Origin: Malachius bipustulatus
Lineage: Eukaryota > Arthropoda > Insecta > Coleoptera > Melyridae
Direction: 5' to 3'
Length of the DNA stretch: 64,000 nt
Assembly: GCA_910589415.1 (NCBI GenBank)
Contig: OU342631.1
Span: 8,866,001 to 8,930,000, forward strand
Shown: piece by piece, positions 35,572 to 49,214 of the stretch
How the letters are laid out: the number at the start of each line of letters is the position of its first letter
How positions within the stretch are numbered: position 1 is the first letter of the stretch
The notes under the pieces: generated by a model
Told to the model about the DNA's origin: nothing
What the model saw: the letters and a program-made list of their open reading frames with translations, nothing else
Database searches by the model: none
Translations under genes and position numbers: made by a program

Positions 35572-37071
35572 TACACCGTTCACTTATTATAAAAGAATTG
35601 GGTTATGGTGTAGGGTGATAGAAATCACTGGGTATAACCGCTGTCAATCATTGGCTGGAGTTTGGTTATGTCTCTTTTTTATGAGGTTGAAGTTTTATGG
35701 CAAGGAACAGGACATAGTTGCCAGATGGATTTTTGATATTTTTGGTATTCTTCTTATTATATTTATATTTACATCTTTGCGGGCTTTTTATTTTGAATCA
35801 TTTAGTCACATATTGCAATCTTTATACTAGAACGCAATGTCGCTGGATCTAAGATCTTAATTAAGTCTTAAGCTTTTCATAAGAGTTTGAGAAAAAGGTT
35901 ATCATGTAATTTTGCCAAACTAGGAAAATACACAAATGTACTTTTTGAATATAAAATAAAAAACTTGAATCAATTATATTAATTTACTTTTAATAAATAC
36001 ATAGCAGGTAATTAAAATATATCGGTACGTTTATTAAAATATTAAAATATAGGTACGTAAATGAGAAAAATATTTTTCGTCAATTCGTCGGTTATTCGGT
36101 ATCGTAGTAGTGTGTCGGAAACCACCCAAAGATGCTGGACTTCTGGCTTCTGGCCCAAAATTATCCCCCATTATCAATAACCGCTACTGCATCCTGCTTA
36201 GAATCAGAATCATCTTCAGCGCTCTGATTTTAATAAGATTTTCACCATGTCCATTTGTTTCGTCCAGTCCTCCGAAATAAGTTTTTCACAATGATTATAT
36301 TAATTTTTCACATGTCAGGTGTACTTACATTTTGAAAGCTCTTCAAGACATACATTCTTTATACTTTATCCTTAGAAGCTGCTAATTTACGTGCTTGTAT
36401 AGTAAAGTTTACAATACCCCCATGTCATTTCGATTGGGTTGTATTGGAAATAGATTATTGCAAATCTTCCGGAAACACAAAAATTTCATAATCAGTGCAT
36501 GTTTTATGTGGGCTGCCCAAGGGTGTAATATCAAATTTGTCTTGTCTAATAATACTTGCTAATGCCACGGTCTGACTACTATAATAAGAGACAGTAATTA
36601 CCAGCAATTTAGCAGATACAGATACACATACTCAATACTTACATTCCAAATATATTTCACCTTCTGAATGACTTAAATGTTTGCTCAAGTTTGGACTTTC
36701 TGGATCTTAATCATTGAAATTCTTTCTTAATGCGGATTTATTCATCTTAAAGAGATATTATTTTCGTCATTTTGCTCTTTTGAAATTTAAAATGTCAAAA
36801 ATTTAATAATTTTATTCGTCAGTTTGAGAAAAATTGATCAGAGTAAAAAACATCCTAGATAGATATCCTACTACTAAAACTTCAATTTGACAACATGGCT
36901 GTTAATCAGCTGAGACACTTTGAGTGATTTGACAAATGTCAGTCTATACTTAACCTTTAATATCTCGATCAGCTGATATTGTCAATCGAGATCTAGGGAG
37001 TTTTCATTTTTGCAAACCTAAAAACAAAAGTTCATGGCCACCTAGTTCTTTTTTAATATGTGAACGGTGTA
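35572..37071 (-). mobile_element. Decayed Tc1/mariner-like transposon with transposase relic
   Basis: Inverted ends TACACCGTTCACTTATTATA and (reverse strand of the right end) TACACCGTTCACATATTAAA are flanked by TA at 35570-35571 and 37072-37073. On the minus strand near 36420-36455 one frame reads FQYNPIEMTWG, matching the NPIE-x-x-W block around the last catalytic acidic residue of Tc1/mariner-type transposases. Downstream, near 36185-36285, frames read SEDWTKQMDMVKILLKS and EDDSDSKQDAVAVIDNGG, like the acidic C-terminus of such proteins. Stops and frameshifts break the frame, and the N-terminal half is not recognisable. Confidence 0.65.
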
Positions 37072-37073
37072 TA

Positions 37074-38898
37074 GTCACTCCACTCCAGTAATTTTGGGCT
37101 TCGAGAAGTAGCTCACTCTACCAGCCGCAGCAGCTTAGTGGCGTGGACACAAAAGCAACCACCGCCCTTTCCAGGAACACAACCTATCCTCAATTTGAAT
37201 TTCAGATTTTTATCTGCACTGCTATTAAATAAACTGGTCTTCTCTCTCACTCTACCAATGTATGTAATTCATTAACTCTCCACAATGATGTCACGGACCA
37301 AGGTCTCATAATTCCAGACTGGGATGCCTTCATATATAGAATTGCACTTTTGTGTGTGTAACAACAAATACTCTTTGTAACAAAACAACCAAAACCAGAG
37401 CGATTTTATCTAATCTTCGCACAGAGCATTTATTTTACAGAGTGAAATTTGTGGGCGCTGCTGTTGTATCATACTTTGATTATAAAATATCAGGAAGGAC
37501 TATAATACCAGTGGATTTTAGTCTATTTTTTTTTGTTCTCACTTTACTTTCACTCCAAATTATTTACATGCAAATAAATTATTATCAACACACTTTTATT
37601 AGTTTAGGTTTATTTTCCTTAAAATCTTTGGCATTGTTATTGTAATCCTTATAATTATTTTTACGTACAAGGTACAATTACAAGTTTATAATAAAGCCCT
37701 TGTATAATACTGACTGCTGATATAAGCATTATTGTTGGCATTGGCTTTGGCGTATCGGAACTATATTAAAAAATTTCTAGATTTCAGTAGATTTTGTTCC
37801 ATAGGTATAAAATGATCCGGACAAACCGGGGGGGGGGGTCTGGAATCGCCCCCAGCAACAAGGGGGGTCCGGGGGAAATTTTTTGAATTATTTGCCAAAA
37901 AAGTGATGAAAAGGTCACAAAAATGTCAATATTTTTATTCTGTAAATAAGTGATGGCTGTAGCCTAATTTGCCTGTGGGTGAATCAGGCCATGTATTATT
38001 GTGGGCTTCAAAAAGAATATGAACTCAAAGGCGAAGCGAGGTTTCGACAGGGTTCGGAACGGTTTTCCCCTCCCCGATAAAGCGCCGCAGGCAAATTTTT
38101 TTCAAAAAAATTTCAAAAAATTCAATTACAAAAAAAAATCAATATCAATAAATATTATTTTGGTATTCCTTTATTAGCTTATGGCAAAAGAGAGACAATT
38201 TTGTTTCTAGATTATCGAAATTATGTAATCTTAATTACCATTGGTTCGATTTTTATAATTCCTCTTTCAGTTGTATGAAAGCTAAGTCTAAATAATTAGT
38301 CCTTGAATATGCATAGTCCTTAAGGATGATTATACCATGAACTTCGATGCTTTTCTTTGATATAAGTTTTTTCTTTTCTCTTTTTTTTTCAATTGATTTT
38401 GTTTTGTTCATGATGCTAATGATTCACTTTTATAGTTCTTTGTTTATATACCTGCTCGGTGTACATTTGTTTTTTGTAACATATATGCTTTATTTTGTAT
38501 GGGGCTCACCCCGTTGATATAAGAATAAATAAATATCCAAAGTCACACAATTTCCTAGCACTTGATAATATTTTTCGTCTTTGGAAATTTGCCGCCGTAG
38601 GCTATAGCCTACCTTGCCTAATCGGAAATCCGCCACTGGGCTTGGAGTTTTACCGTAGCCAAAGAAATGACACGCTACACCTTTTGCGAAGTGCGATAAA
38701 ATGCCCAGCAGCACCCTGCCTGAGCAGTTATAGGCCTTGAAAAAAGGATTTCAAATTTCTAAAAAAATCAATATCTCGGTTATGCTTGAGCCTGGAAAAC
38801 CCACATTTGGTACACATTGTGAGTGTACCAAGAGCATTCATTGACAGTAAGTAGAGTTAAATTTTCTCTATCAATTCATTTTAAATGGTCGATATGGG
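37074..38898. other. Repeat-like intergenic sequence, no gene
   Basis: Includes a G-run near 37829-37839 and a GC-rich patch to 37880. A GTAGCCTAATTTGCCTGTGGG-like stretch is seen near 37960, and 38580-38740 contains AGGCTATAGCCTACCTTGCC and CCGCCACTGGGC. These look like old repeat sequence; no terminal repeats or domains were identified. Confidence 0.4.
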
Positions 38899-38908
38899 AT
38901 TATTCACC

Positions 38909-40897
38909 TTTTTTTTTTTTTTTTTTTTGAAAAAGGAGGGTAAATCCATTATGGATACCCATGCATTGGGTTATGTGGGAGTCCCACCCACTAAAACCCC
39001 CTCCTTTCGAGGGCCGTCTGATTTTTGGTCACCGGAAGCACCTCAGCCTCATGGGCTTATTGTGCACCCCCTTTTGCTTCATGACACCCATTCCATCAGT
39101 CTGGTTCCCTGAACTAACTTGTGCAGCCCCGTTACTGAATGAGTTTCATATTCTTCCGGACGCATTTTTTGTTGTCCGTATATCTCCTGTCTTCTGCGGT
39201 CCAGAGCCTCGCATTCACACAGTACATGTTTTGCTGTCTCCTGGGCCCTATTGCATTCTCGGCAACTTAGGTCTCCATTGAACAGTCCTATTTTATTTAA
39301 GTGTTCTTTTAGGGCAATATGTCCCGTTAGTAATCCCACTGTAATGCGTAACTGATTCCTGCTAAGTAATAGTAGTTCTTCAGTTGTCTTTTTTATGGGT
39401 CCTTTGATAAAGGCTTTCCCATGTTGGTGTTTGGTCCTTTTGTCCCAATATATTTTGTGTTTTTCTTTGACCCATATATTAACCTGACCCCGTGCTGTAC
39501 TTTTTGGTACTCCCAGGGCAGGTTCTGGGCCAATGTATTTAGCCGAGGATCCTCTTCTTGCTAGCTCGTCGGCTTTTTCATTGCCTGTGATTCCTCTATG
39601 TCCTGGTACCCACATCAAGGTTACCTTGTTGCGTTCTGCCAGGGTTTCGAGATTCTCACTGCATTCCCACAGTAGTCTGGACGTTATCTTGGGGCTTTCT
39701 ATAGCCCTCAGAACCGCCTGACTATCTGTTAATATATTGATCCGTCTATTTTTGTAGGCCCTCTTATTGTTTATGCTCGCGCAGTGTAACATAGCGTATA
39801 TTTCCGATTGAAATACAGTTGCCCACTGCCCGAGAGATATGGTGTGTTGAGTATTGTCCAACTCATTGTATATGCCAGTTCCAGTTCCTTGGTCGGTCTT
39901 TGACCCGTCAATGTACCAGGTTGTTCCGACCAGCCTGTTGCTGTCTGTGGGCTCATTCCATTCCTCTCGATCTTTGATGCTCACCTCAAAGCTCTTGTGG
40001 AATTTGAATTTTGGAGCCATGTGGTCTGTGTTTGCATCTAGCAGGTCCACTTCCACATAGTTTTTGATTCTATTGTGTCCAAGTTCCGCATATTTGCCCC
40101 TTGGTTCTTCTTGCAGCCTTAGTCGTGCCAGTCTTGCCTCTCCCATTATCATTAGATGAAGTGGTGGGAGGTCTAGGAGGACTTCCATTGCTGCAGTTGA
40201 AGTAGTTTTCATTGCCCCCGTTATTCCAAGGCATGCGAGTCTTTGCACCTTGCTGAGCTTGTTTATCGCGGTATTTTGTTGCATCTTTGTCCACCATACC
40301 AGAGATGCATACAACAACATTGGTCTAATCACTCTGGTGTACGCCCAGTATACCATATGTGGTTTTAATCCCCATGTTTTCCCATAAGTTCGTCTGACCA
40401 TCATGAATGTGGTCTCCGCTCTTCTTTTAATCCTGTCTATCTGTTGGTTCCAGGTGAGTTTTGAGTCTAAGATTACTCCAAGATATTTCACCTCTCCCGA
40501 TATTTGTACGTTCCTGCCTCGAAGTTTTAGTGGTCCTAGGCCCACCAGTTTCCTTCGATTAGTAAACGCTATGATGGTTGATTTGGAGGGACTTATGTTC
40601 AGTCCCTCTTCGTTTGTCCATTTGGTTACAACATTTAAGGCCCTTTGCATGCAGGGCCTTATTGTGTCGTTAAATTTACCTTGAATTAGTATGACAAGGT
40701 CATCAGCATATCCTATGCTCTTGATTCCCTCTTGGTCCAGACGTTTGATTAGCTCGTCCATAACAAGGTTCCATATCAATGGAGACAGTACGCCTCCTTG
40801 TGGACACCCCCTTGCTACCTGAGCCACCACAGTCTCCCCAAATAGGGATGTGCATACCAATCTGCTTTTCAACATGAAGTCTATCCACCTGTTGATT
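38909..40897 (-). mobile_element. 5'-truncated LINE (RNase H-bearing, I/R1-like) with target-site duplication
   Basis: The minus-strand frame ending at 39079 is open back to the 5' break at 40897 (WIDFMLKSR at its start) and gives about 605 residues. It holds the reverse-transcriptase blocks RGCPQGGVLSPLIWNLVMD and IGYADDLVIL. A full RNase H domain follows, with Asp in WYIDGSK, Glu in QSEIYAML, Asp in ILTDSQAV and the GHRGITGNEKADELA block. A C-terminal Cys-rich SCREC...HVLCEC motif ends the protein. A ~150-bp 3'UTR and an A-tail (38909-38929 as T on the plus strand) follow. ATTATTCACC flanks both sides (38899-38908 and 40898-40907). The endonuclease and upstream ORF are absent, as in incomplete target-primed reverse transcription. 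No stop or frameshift was seen, so the insertion is recent. Confidence 0.92.
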
Positions 40898-40907
40898 ATT
40901 ATTCACC

Positions 40908-41796
40908 CTTAAAATGCTACATAATTTTTCAACTCATTGGCCGATTAAAGAAATTGTCATTTCAAGGGAATTTTAATGATTCTAAAACTTTTATTTCCCT
41001 TATAGCGTACGGTAGCCCTAGCTATCTATCTCTTGAAAAAAAATTACCAAACATCAAACATAGCTCTACAGATGACCTTCCATTGCGTCATGTTGATTCC
41101 ACAAAACTATCATTGAAAGCTTTTGTAAACGACGCGCATTGTGTCGTTCTCTTCTTCTTCCTTCGATCTATTTTTCTGTTATAACTTCAACTTTAAAAAC
41201 AACTCACTTCAGTATTCAAGTTACACTTTATACGACTCCCCGTCCTGTCACGGTCGTCAATTCGTCAAAATGTTAAATTACCATCAGGAACGGATAAACA
41301 AGAATAGTAATTAGTCAAAAATAGTTAAGAGAAAATAAATGTTTATTTACTTTAATCAAGTTAACACATTTTAATTCTTTATGTATGTACCTAAGCTCCA
41401 GGTTTGATCTCCCTGCGTTCCCTCGACACGTCCTCTCTCTACAATACCTACAAGTGCACTGTTTATTCTTACTACTCCCTGTATTAAATCCATATTCCTA
41501 AAATTTAAAAACAATTACTAGCAAGGCCACCACGACCGGTTCCTTCCCTTCGTCCTTGCTCCTTAAATAATCCAAGGCGGATCAAACCTGGGATTATTAC
41601 TATCACTAAAAATAACATACTTTCAATTCAACATAATATACATTACATAAAATTGTAAAAAAATTAAATACAAAGACAATAATGGACACCCTTTTTTATT
41701 TTTGATCTAATTTTTGAAAAAAAAAACACGACACCAGATATTAAAATAAATTTTAATAATTTTTTTAAATATACAACTTACAATAATCAATAAAGT
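40908..41796. other. Intergenic region between the LINE and TFIIE-alpha
   Basis: AT-rich; holds the TFIIE-alpha 3'UTR at its right edge. No supported coding region. Confidence 0.5.
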
Positions 41797-43335
41797 CTAA
41801 TAATTCATATGAGAGTAATAGTCCTGGAACACTTGCACGTATATCTCCTTTTCAGCTTGCGTCATTTCCGCAATGATCGCATCATTAACTTCGGTGATAA
41901 CGAACGTCTTATTACCGACGGACACGGTCGGCACACTTCCGTCGTCTTCATCGTCACTTTCCATAACGTCCACTTCACCAGTCTCCTCTTTCACTTCACT
42001 CATCTCGTCGGAACTGCTGTCGGAATCGTTGTTCGTCAGTCCCTTAACGGCGCTGGCCGTGTGACTCGAAGCCTTCTTCTCGTGGGCCAGCAGTACGCTC
42101 ATGATATCGTCCGTCTTTGAACTGTTTCCGACAGTTTCAGCGGGCGTGTCCAGCATGGAATCGCTGTTCTTATCGTCTAAAGAGTTATCGTTGGCGATCA
42201 CGGTGGACTCGACCATCCATATCGGGGCTTCTTTACGGGCCACGCTGGAAAGCGCGTTCGTTTCGTCCGAGATCATGATGTCGACGCGGGTTTCTTCCGC
42301 CGCGAATCCGGCATTTCTTGTCGCCTCGCCCGACCAGACCTCCGTTGACGGTTTCTTGTCCAGGCCTCGTAAAGCGCTTATGTCAACCGGTTCCGGTTCC
42401 AGGACTTCGGGGGCTAATTTTATGCCTTCCACTTCTCTCAGGAGAATGTACAGAGGATCCATTTGCTCGTTGAATTTTGCTAAAAGGAGCCTGAAATTAA
42501 ATTTGATTAAATGGATTACTCAATGTTCGCTCCAAGTCTAAAGATTTCTATAATGAAAGGTGAGAAAATGTAATAATTATTCATATTTTTACAGCTTCTG
42601 AAGCAACTGAAACCGCTTCCTTCAAAGAAAAAATTATAAGATTTATGTACAAATAATCACATAAACGGGTAATGAAAAGTTATTTATACAGGTTCTTCAA
42701 GTTTCTTTGACCCCTCCACTGGTACACTGTACATGAGACCACTCTTCTTATCAGCAGGTAACAGCTCGTCCTAATCAAAATACAAACTCAAGCGGTGCAA
42801 AGTAGCATACTGACCTGGAGTCTTTTTTAGGTAAAGCCGACAAGTCTTCCTCGACGTCCTCCCTGCAGTAAGTGCATCTGAACTCGCCGGTGGCGAAGTC
42901 GAACAGTTGATCCGCTTCCAGGTCCGTGAAAGTCTTGAAACAGCCGGGGCACTTGAAACTCGCCCGGCTGGTGGCGTCTCGTTCTTCCGTCTCGAGCCTT
43001 TTCCTCATCAAGTCCAGTTTGTATTTGACCACGTTGACGAAGCTCTTGTAATTTATGAAGTAATAATTGACTTTTTGAGCCTTACCGTCCGCGCCCGTCT
43101 CCATCCGCAATCGGACCTGGATGAATTTGTCGTTTTTCAAGGTGGCTATGCGAGCCCTCAGCATCTTTCTCTCGAACTTGAGCAGCTCGCAGATGTCGTC
43201 TTCTTTCATGCAGGGGTTCCGAACTAGCATGTCTATAATTAGGGCGTCTTCTATCGTATAGAAACCGCGGACCACCAGTCTGGCTAGTTGTTTCAAACTA
43301 CTAGGCACTTCAGTCACTAACTTTTCTTCACTCAT
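41797..43335 (-). CDS. TfIIEalpha: Transcription initiation factor IIE subunit alpha (two exons)
   Basis: TFIIE-alpha recruits and stimulates TFIIH during RNA polymerase II initiation in the nucleus. Exons are 42815-43335 and 41797-42490, joined in phase 2 with GT-AG ends, giving 404 aa. Residues ~12-105 form the extended winged helix ([20 protein letters not shown]). A zinc ribbon has Cys129 and Cys132 (CPGC) and Cys154 and Cys157 (CTYC). Exon 2 carries [19 protein letters not shown], then [10 protein letters not shown]. An acidic region ([13 protein letters not shown]) precedes the helical tail, matching the family's TFIIH-binding part. The start at 43335 is supported by [21 protein letters not shown], typical of the family. 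The 324-bp intron contains an odd open stretch, described as a finding. Confidence 0.94.
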
Positions 43336-45738
43336 TTTTCAGTTATTAATGTCTACAGTTCAACTAGAGGTGCTTGTTTTTGTTTTAAAGTCTTCCCTCA
43401 TACACTTTTAACTTTCTCAAATTTATGATGGGAGATACTTATTAAAATGCAAAAATGTACGTCTTGGACTTGGTATTTCTTCTTTTCATTGTATTTTATA
43501 AATATACGACTAGAATTTTATTAATGAAATAAAAATACTCACTAGAAACACATGAAACCTTTACAAAATAATAATTATTCTCTCCTGGTACTTCTTTTCT
43601 TACTGAATTGGCACTGTTTATTAGTTTAAATAGTTTATTTATTTTGCAAAATTGCAGTTTAAAAAATTAATAAAATATTAAATTATAACCTACAAATAAT
43701 CTCGACAGTGTCAGTTTGACTTTGGCACATGATATTTAATTTGACAGTTGACACTTGGAAAGTTGTTCTACATATTTATAGTTCAAGTAGAGGTGGCAGT
43801 GGTTCTACTCATAGAGAAAGATAATATAATAGAGTGTTCGATTACACGTTAGACTCTAGGTAACCTGCGACGGTGGCGACTACCTGGGCTACCGGAGATA
43901 TTATTGGTAAACGCGGGACATTCAAATTTAAATTTATACCTAATTATTATTTGAAACATTGTTTTTACGGTTGAAATGTCGCCACTTCAACAAATAAACT
44001 TTGAGGCATCAATATAAAACTTCTTTATTCTTAATCACAATATATACGAGTATACTTAATAATTGTAACAAATGCTTCCCACAAAATTTTCTTCACATAA
44101 ATACAGGTCCAATTTTTACAGAAGATGCTTCTATTTAACCAGTTTTCTCAACGTGAAAAGACTTTTCCAGGAAAATAAAATTATAATAATAATATTGTTG
44201 TTAATAATTTTAACATAAAAGGCATTGCAGCCATCATCTGCTGGATCGTGCACCGCAGACGCCGTCGCTTGGTTAAGATGTGTATACCTATTGCTACGAT
44301 CCACCGAAGTGCGTAGGTCACGTAACTGAGTTCTCTTCAAAAGGGAAGCCGAAAAAGGATCTATCTGAAAAAAATTACAAAAAACTAAATTTTTTTGATT
44401 ATTAATTAGTTTCCAGTGAAGCAGCAGACGTTTTAAAGAAAAACTTCAAGAGTCAGAAGGCGATTCATCCTTCTACAGAGGATTAGCCCTCTTATTCTCA
44501 AAAATTACGAAAAAATTTACGCATATTCTTTAGACAAAAATAAGCAAAATTTTTCTTCATACTCCTCCCTTCTTTTGTAAAAAATACCAAGACAAATAAT
44601 GCATAGACCTTCATTTGATGATTTTACTGAGAAGGAAGATTTTTAGCAGAGAAACTCCAAGAAACAAAAAATAAGCGGCCCATTATTTGAGGTTTCCAGC
44701 TCCTAAGAGGGCCACGTGAACTTCTTTACTTAATAAAATGCCCAATAGTAATGTAGCAAACTAAATAAGTATAAACAGAGAAGATAAAACACACCGCAGC
44801 ATCACCTCAGAATCTCAGCATCTCAAAAGATTTGTATTCGTTCATCTACTTCATCTACCTTCTAATAGTGTTTTAATGCAGTTTTTCTTGGGTGTTGTAT
44901 TCATCATGACTTTGATAAAATGATAAATCCATCGTTGTGATTAGAACTGCTTTTAAACCAAGACGCAGACAGAATGTGGTTCCTAAAACAATTATTTCGC
45001 ATTCAGGAAGAGTTTTTTCGATTTATTTAAAATAATTTTTATTGCCTACAAGAGCATGAAACAGCATTGCTTGCACTTACCTTTCAAAAGTCAACAAATA
45101 TGCGAAAGTTTTACGTTATACTGTTATTAATTGGGTAAATTATTATAAATTATATTTCTAAATAGTTTCAAGGTAAAGTTCATCTTAAATTTATTATTAG
45201 TTTGATAAAATACTCAAATTAAATAAATCAAATTTTACACAATTAATTGCAAAACTAAACGTCAGATTATGTCAAAATGAGAATTTTTATCTAAAGGCAG
45301 CTTCATTTTAGTTTAGAAATCGTCCGCAATGCGCGATGCGCTACCGGAATGCGCGTGAACAGTGTACCCATTTTCGTCCGTCGATCTGACGGTCTCTTTA
45401 TAGTATGTTGTCTCTGGTTCTACTCATACGACTCGAGCATATTTTCCTATGCACCACCAGAGAGCAAGTGTAACTCGAACACAATTACGATATGCACCGC
45501 TAGAGTTCACTTTAACTCGAATAAGATTACGAAAAGCACTGGAACAGAGTCCTAACAAATCGAACACGAAATTCCGTCTCAGTGCGCACCAGGAGCAGAA
45601 AAGTGCAGTAACTCGAATTCGCTATTAGCAAATCATGACATATCTGACGTTTTTGAAGTTGAATTTACTTGCTGATGTCTGTGAATTAAAAATTCCGAAC
45701 TTTTTGTGAGAATGAAAATGTCAACCCTAATATTCCTC
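43336..45738. other. Intergenic region without a supported gene
   Basis: AT-rich. A 69-codon minus frame at 44131-44340 has no recognisable similarity. A short minisatellite lies at about 45450-45630 (separate entry). Confidence 0.45.
45450..45630 (+). repeat. Short degenerate tandem repeat (~45-50 bp units)
   Basis: About four diverged units share GCACCNCNAGAG ... AACTCGAA ... ATTACGA. Unit starts lie near 45452, 45494, 45535 and 45584. Copies are well diverged. Confidence 0.4.
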
Positions 45739-48700
45739 CCCAGCAAACATTCTGTGACATGTTACATGTTGTGCATATCGCCTCTGAGTGCGAAAAGGAT
45801 GTCTCTTGTCTACGTGCATCTGATGTGTCTGACACATCCTCTTGAGACATATTTGGCGTTGTAACAGTAGCACCAGTACAACACATCTCGGCGATGTCTC
45901 CCGCACACTATAACGAGGCATACCTTTGTCCTTTGTGTTTTATGTGTTAACTGGCGTCAGACCACTCACAACTCACAGCCAGTGTATGTCGTTTATGTCT
46001 CTGTGTCAGTGTTCCAAGTTTGAGAGTTCCTGTATTCTAATCAGCTAAATTTTATCCAAGTTTCACCGATCAAATATCAGAATAACACCATCTAAAAGTA
46101 CTAATTTGTGTATTAATTCGCGCATGTTTTCACTAAGTGACTGTTAGCAGTGTTAGCTGTGTTATTATTTTTTTCTTCAATAGCAAGTAAAGACAGAAGA
46201 TATCTTAATTTTCCTCTTCCCGTCTGTTAAGGTAAGTTGTTATATCTGTAATTTTATTGAGGGACTTTTACTTAAGACAATTTATTTACAGGGTAAATAT
46301 ACATGGCCAACTAACCGCCCCAAATACTACCTACCTCTGTGTAGGTACCTACGATTTGGTTTTATTGAATTTTTGAAGATGATTTGCACTGTGCAGTGTT
46401 CTTGGCTGATACAAAGAAATAACACTAACTGTGTAATAGTACCACATTGATTGGCACAGATATAAAAGGTATGTGAACAATCTATCCTTTTTTGAGTTTT
46501 CAAAATTTGCATTTTCAAAGAAATTACATATTTGCAAATGATTTTTTGAAATAGTTAAGTTCTAGAGATAAAATTTAAAAATTTTGTGTGATTTAATTCC
46601 AGGTTGAAAAACTGTTTTTTTTTTTTTTATTCACGTTTCCTACATTAAACAAGTTGGTTTGAGTAAGAATAGAATTATCAAAAACAAATATAGGGCGTTC
46701 TTAAGTGAAAACTTCAGCTTTGATAGAAAATTTTTAATTGTGTAGTAAATCCAAAATGGTTTTAAATTGTTTTATGAAAATTCACTGGGTGCAGGTTGCC
46801 TAATATCAAACATGAAGAAATTATTCTTTACTTATTATAATTATTAATAATTGTCTGTACTCTCGTTTTTTTTTTTCGTAGAATATTTGTTTCATTCAGT
46901 GTTTTTGTATTTTGGGTGCTTGTATTCTTTAAGTTGATTTTTTTTTCTTCTAAATTTATCTGGGGTTAGGTTCTTCGATAAAAATATATTATTTTTCCAA
47001 AAGATTTTTATAAAAAATTGAGACGTTTCGGGGCCGATTATTGGTCCCTTGTTCACTCATAAAATGTATAAAAATGTAAAAAACTTAAAAATAATACTTT
47101 AAAAAAGTATAATCAATACAATAAAATTGATCGTAAAATACCTTTTATAATTATTTTAATTTTAATATATTTTTTTTTTTTATTATTTTTTTCAATAAAA
47201 ATTATCAAATGTTTTCTTCAAGTTGATCCCAACTTTGTACAGAAAAGTACCTTACTTAATGTAATTTTTTTAATGCCAAGTAAAGGTTCATGCATTTGTT
47301 GAACCATATCTTTCAGTTCTGTACCAAGTTGCAACCAATAATGTCTATTCAATCTAAAAAAAATGTTGATTGTCCTGAATTAGTAACCTTTTGTTTCAGA
47401 TGTAATCAGTGTCCCTATGAAGTTGCGTATTGTGGTGAATGACTGCATCACTCAAAGCAAGCTCATTCAAGCAAGAAGAATATGAACTAAATATAGTAAT
47501 TATTTTTGTGCTACTTTTCTACATTTTGAGTTTTTTTATACCTCCTATTGTAAGTCTTAATTATGTTTTTATACCTGCTATTTTTAGTTTGAATTCTCTG
47601 AAGTTCGAATTTTTAAAATTATTTTATAAGCTTTTATTTTTTATTTTTGTTTATACATACTTATATTTAAATTTTTCAATATTTTTGTAATATTTAAGTG
47701 CATGCTTTCTTATGCGCTTTTAAGTTTCAATTTTTTCCGGTTGTTTTTTTTTTTAATATGTGATAAATTAGTACTTAATTTTTTTTACTTTAGATAGTTT
47801 TTTTTTTTTTTTGTAATACCAGTATATTTCTTATGCTCTTTTAATTTTGAATTCATACGAATTGGAGTTTTCTAAAATATTTAGTAGATTCTTATAATTT
47901 TTGTAAATGTTTTTATGTTTAATAATTCATATTATTGTTAGAAGTGTTTTACATTTTTCAATAAATTATATTATTTTTATTATGTTTTGTGTGAATTAAT
48001 CATTTATTATACAGTGTGTTCCCGGATAGGTGAAAAGAGTCTTATAAAAGATAAAAAGTTCTCGATTTGAATTTTAATTTTTTGGCGTTCAGCTCTGCTT
48101 GGTCAAAGACTTTTTTTTATTATCTTTTTTATTTTTTTTTATTTTTTAATTATTGTCTTAGATTAGATTTTTTATTATTGTATGTTAGACTAACTATTTT
48201 CATTGTGAAAAAACAAGTAAGTATGTCTTGGAAATTTTGAAAAACTTTTCTAGTTTTCTGTGAATTAAAAAAGTGTCATTTATTGGCAAATACGACAAAA
48301 AGTTATTATAAACAAGTTGTTTAGAATCAATTTAAGGTCTTTATACCAAAATTTAAGGCTAAATATGATTTTTCATTTATTTTATGTTTATTTTACAAAT
48401 AGGTAGGTACTTATATAAATTTAATTTTTTTAACAAAAAATATGAAATTTGGTATAAAGACCTAAATGTTGATTCTTAACAACTTTTTTAAATACTTAAC
48501 TTTTTATTGCATTTACATGAAAGAGACAGTTTACTCCACTGAAAAATAGATGTTTTTTTTTTATTTACAATCCATGATTATTTTTCAAAGCAAAAATAAT
48601 AATGTTAGAAATAAGTCTTTAATCAAGCAAAAAATTAAAATTCAAAATGGAAATTATTTATCTGTTATAAGAGTCGTTTCATTTATCTGCGGGGACAAAC

Positions 48701-49082
48701 TCTATTACCTACCTAGGATATATCCCGGAAAAACCCTGAAGAATAAGTATGTCTATGTGAGGTGTGTACATTTCGTGCTAGACATATGTATCAGTAATGT
48801 GCTCAACATATTTCATCTGTGCTGTGTCAGACATGTGTCTATAGTGTGTGCTTGTTGCTGACATTAATGTGTCTAGGAGACATGTTTGACATGTGTATCA
48901 GTAATGTGCTCAAGAAGTTTATGGGTGGAGTGTCAGACATGTGTCGCTAATGCTAGCAGGTTGCTGACATTACTCGTACTTGAGCACCTACCATGGACAT
49001 CGTGAGCACTTTAATGGGGATGTAACATGCTACCACTGCTATGTGTATGCTACGTGCTTAGCATGTCCTGGTGTTTGCTGGG
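45739..49082. mobile_element. Candidate large element with CCCAGCAAACA ends
   Basis: CCCAGCAAACA at 45739 and its complement TGTTTGCTGGG ending at 49082 face each other. Both subterminal regions are rich in GACATGT/ACATGTC motifs. On the right side two copies of a block (GTATCAGTAATGTGCTCAA ... GTGTCAGACATGTGTC) lie near 48790-48845 and 48895-48950. The 3.3-kb interior is very AT-rich with poly-T runs and no transposase frame. I see no clear target-site duplication, so the pairing of these ends is tentative. Confidence 0.35.
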
Positions 49083-49214
49083 TCAGTGTCGGTAATACAG
49101 GTGCCCTACACAGTTCATCGTCTCTTTGGCCCTCAGAGTGACCAGACGCTTGTCGTGGATGTCAGAACTGTCACAGGAGCAGACACGGACTTTCTGACAA
49201 AAAAAGCGGCATAC

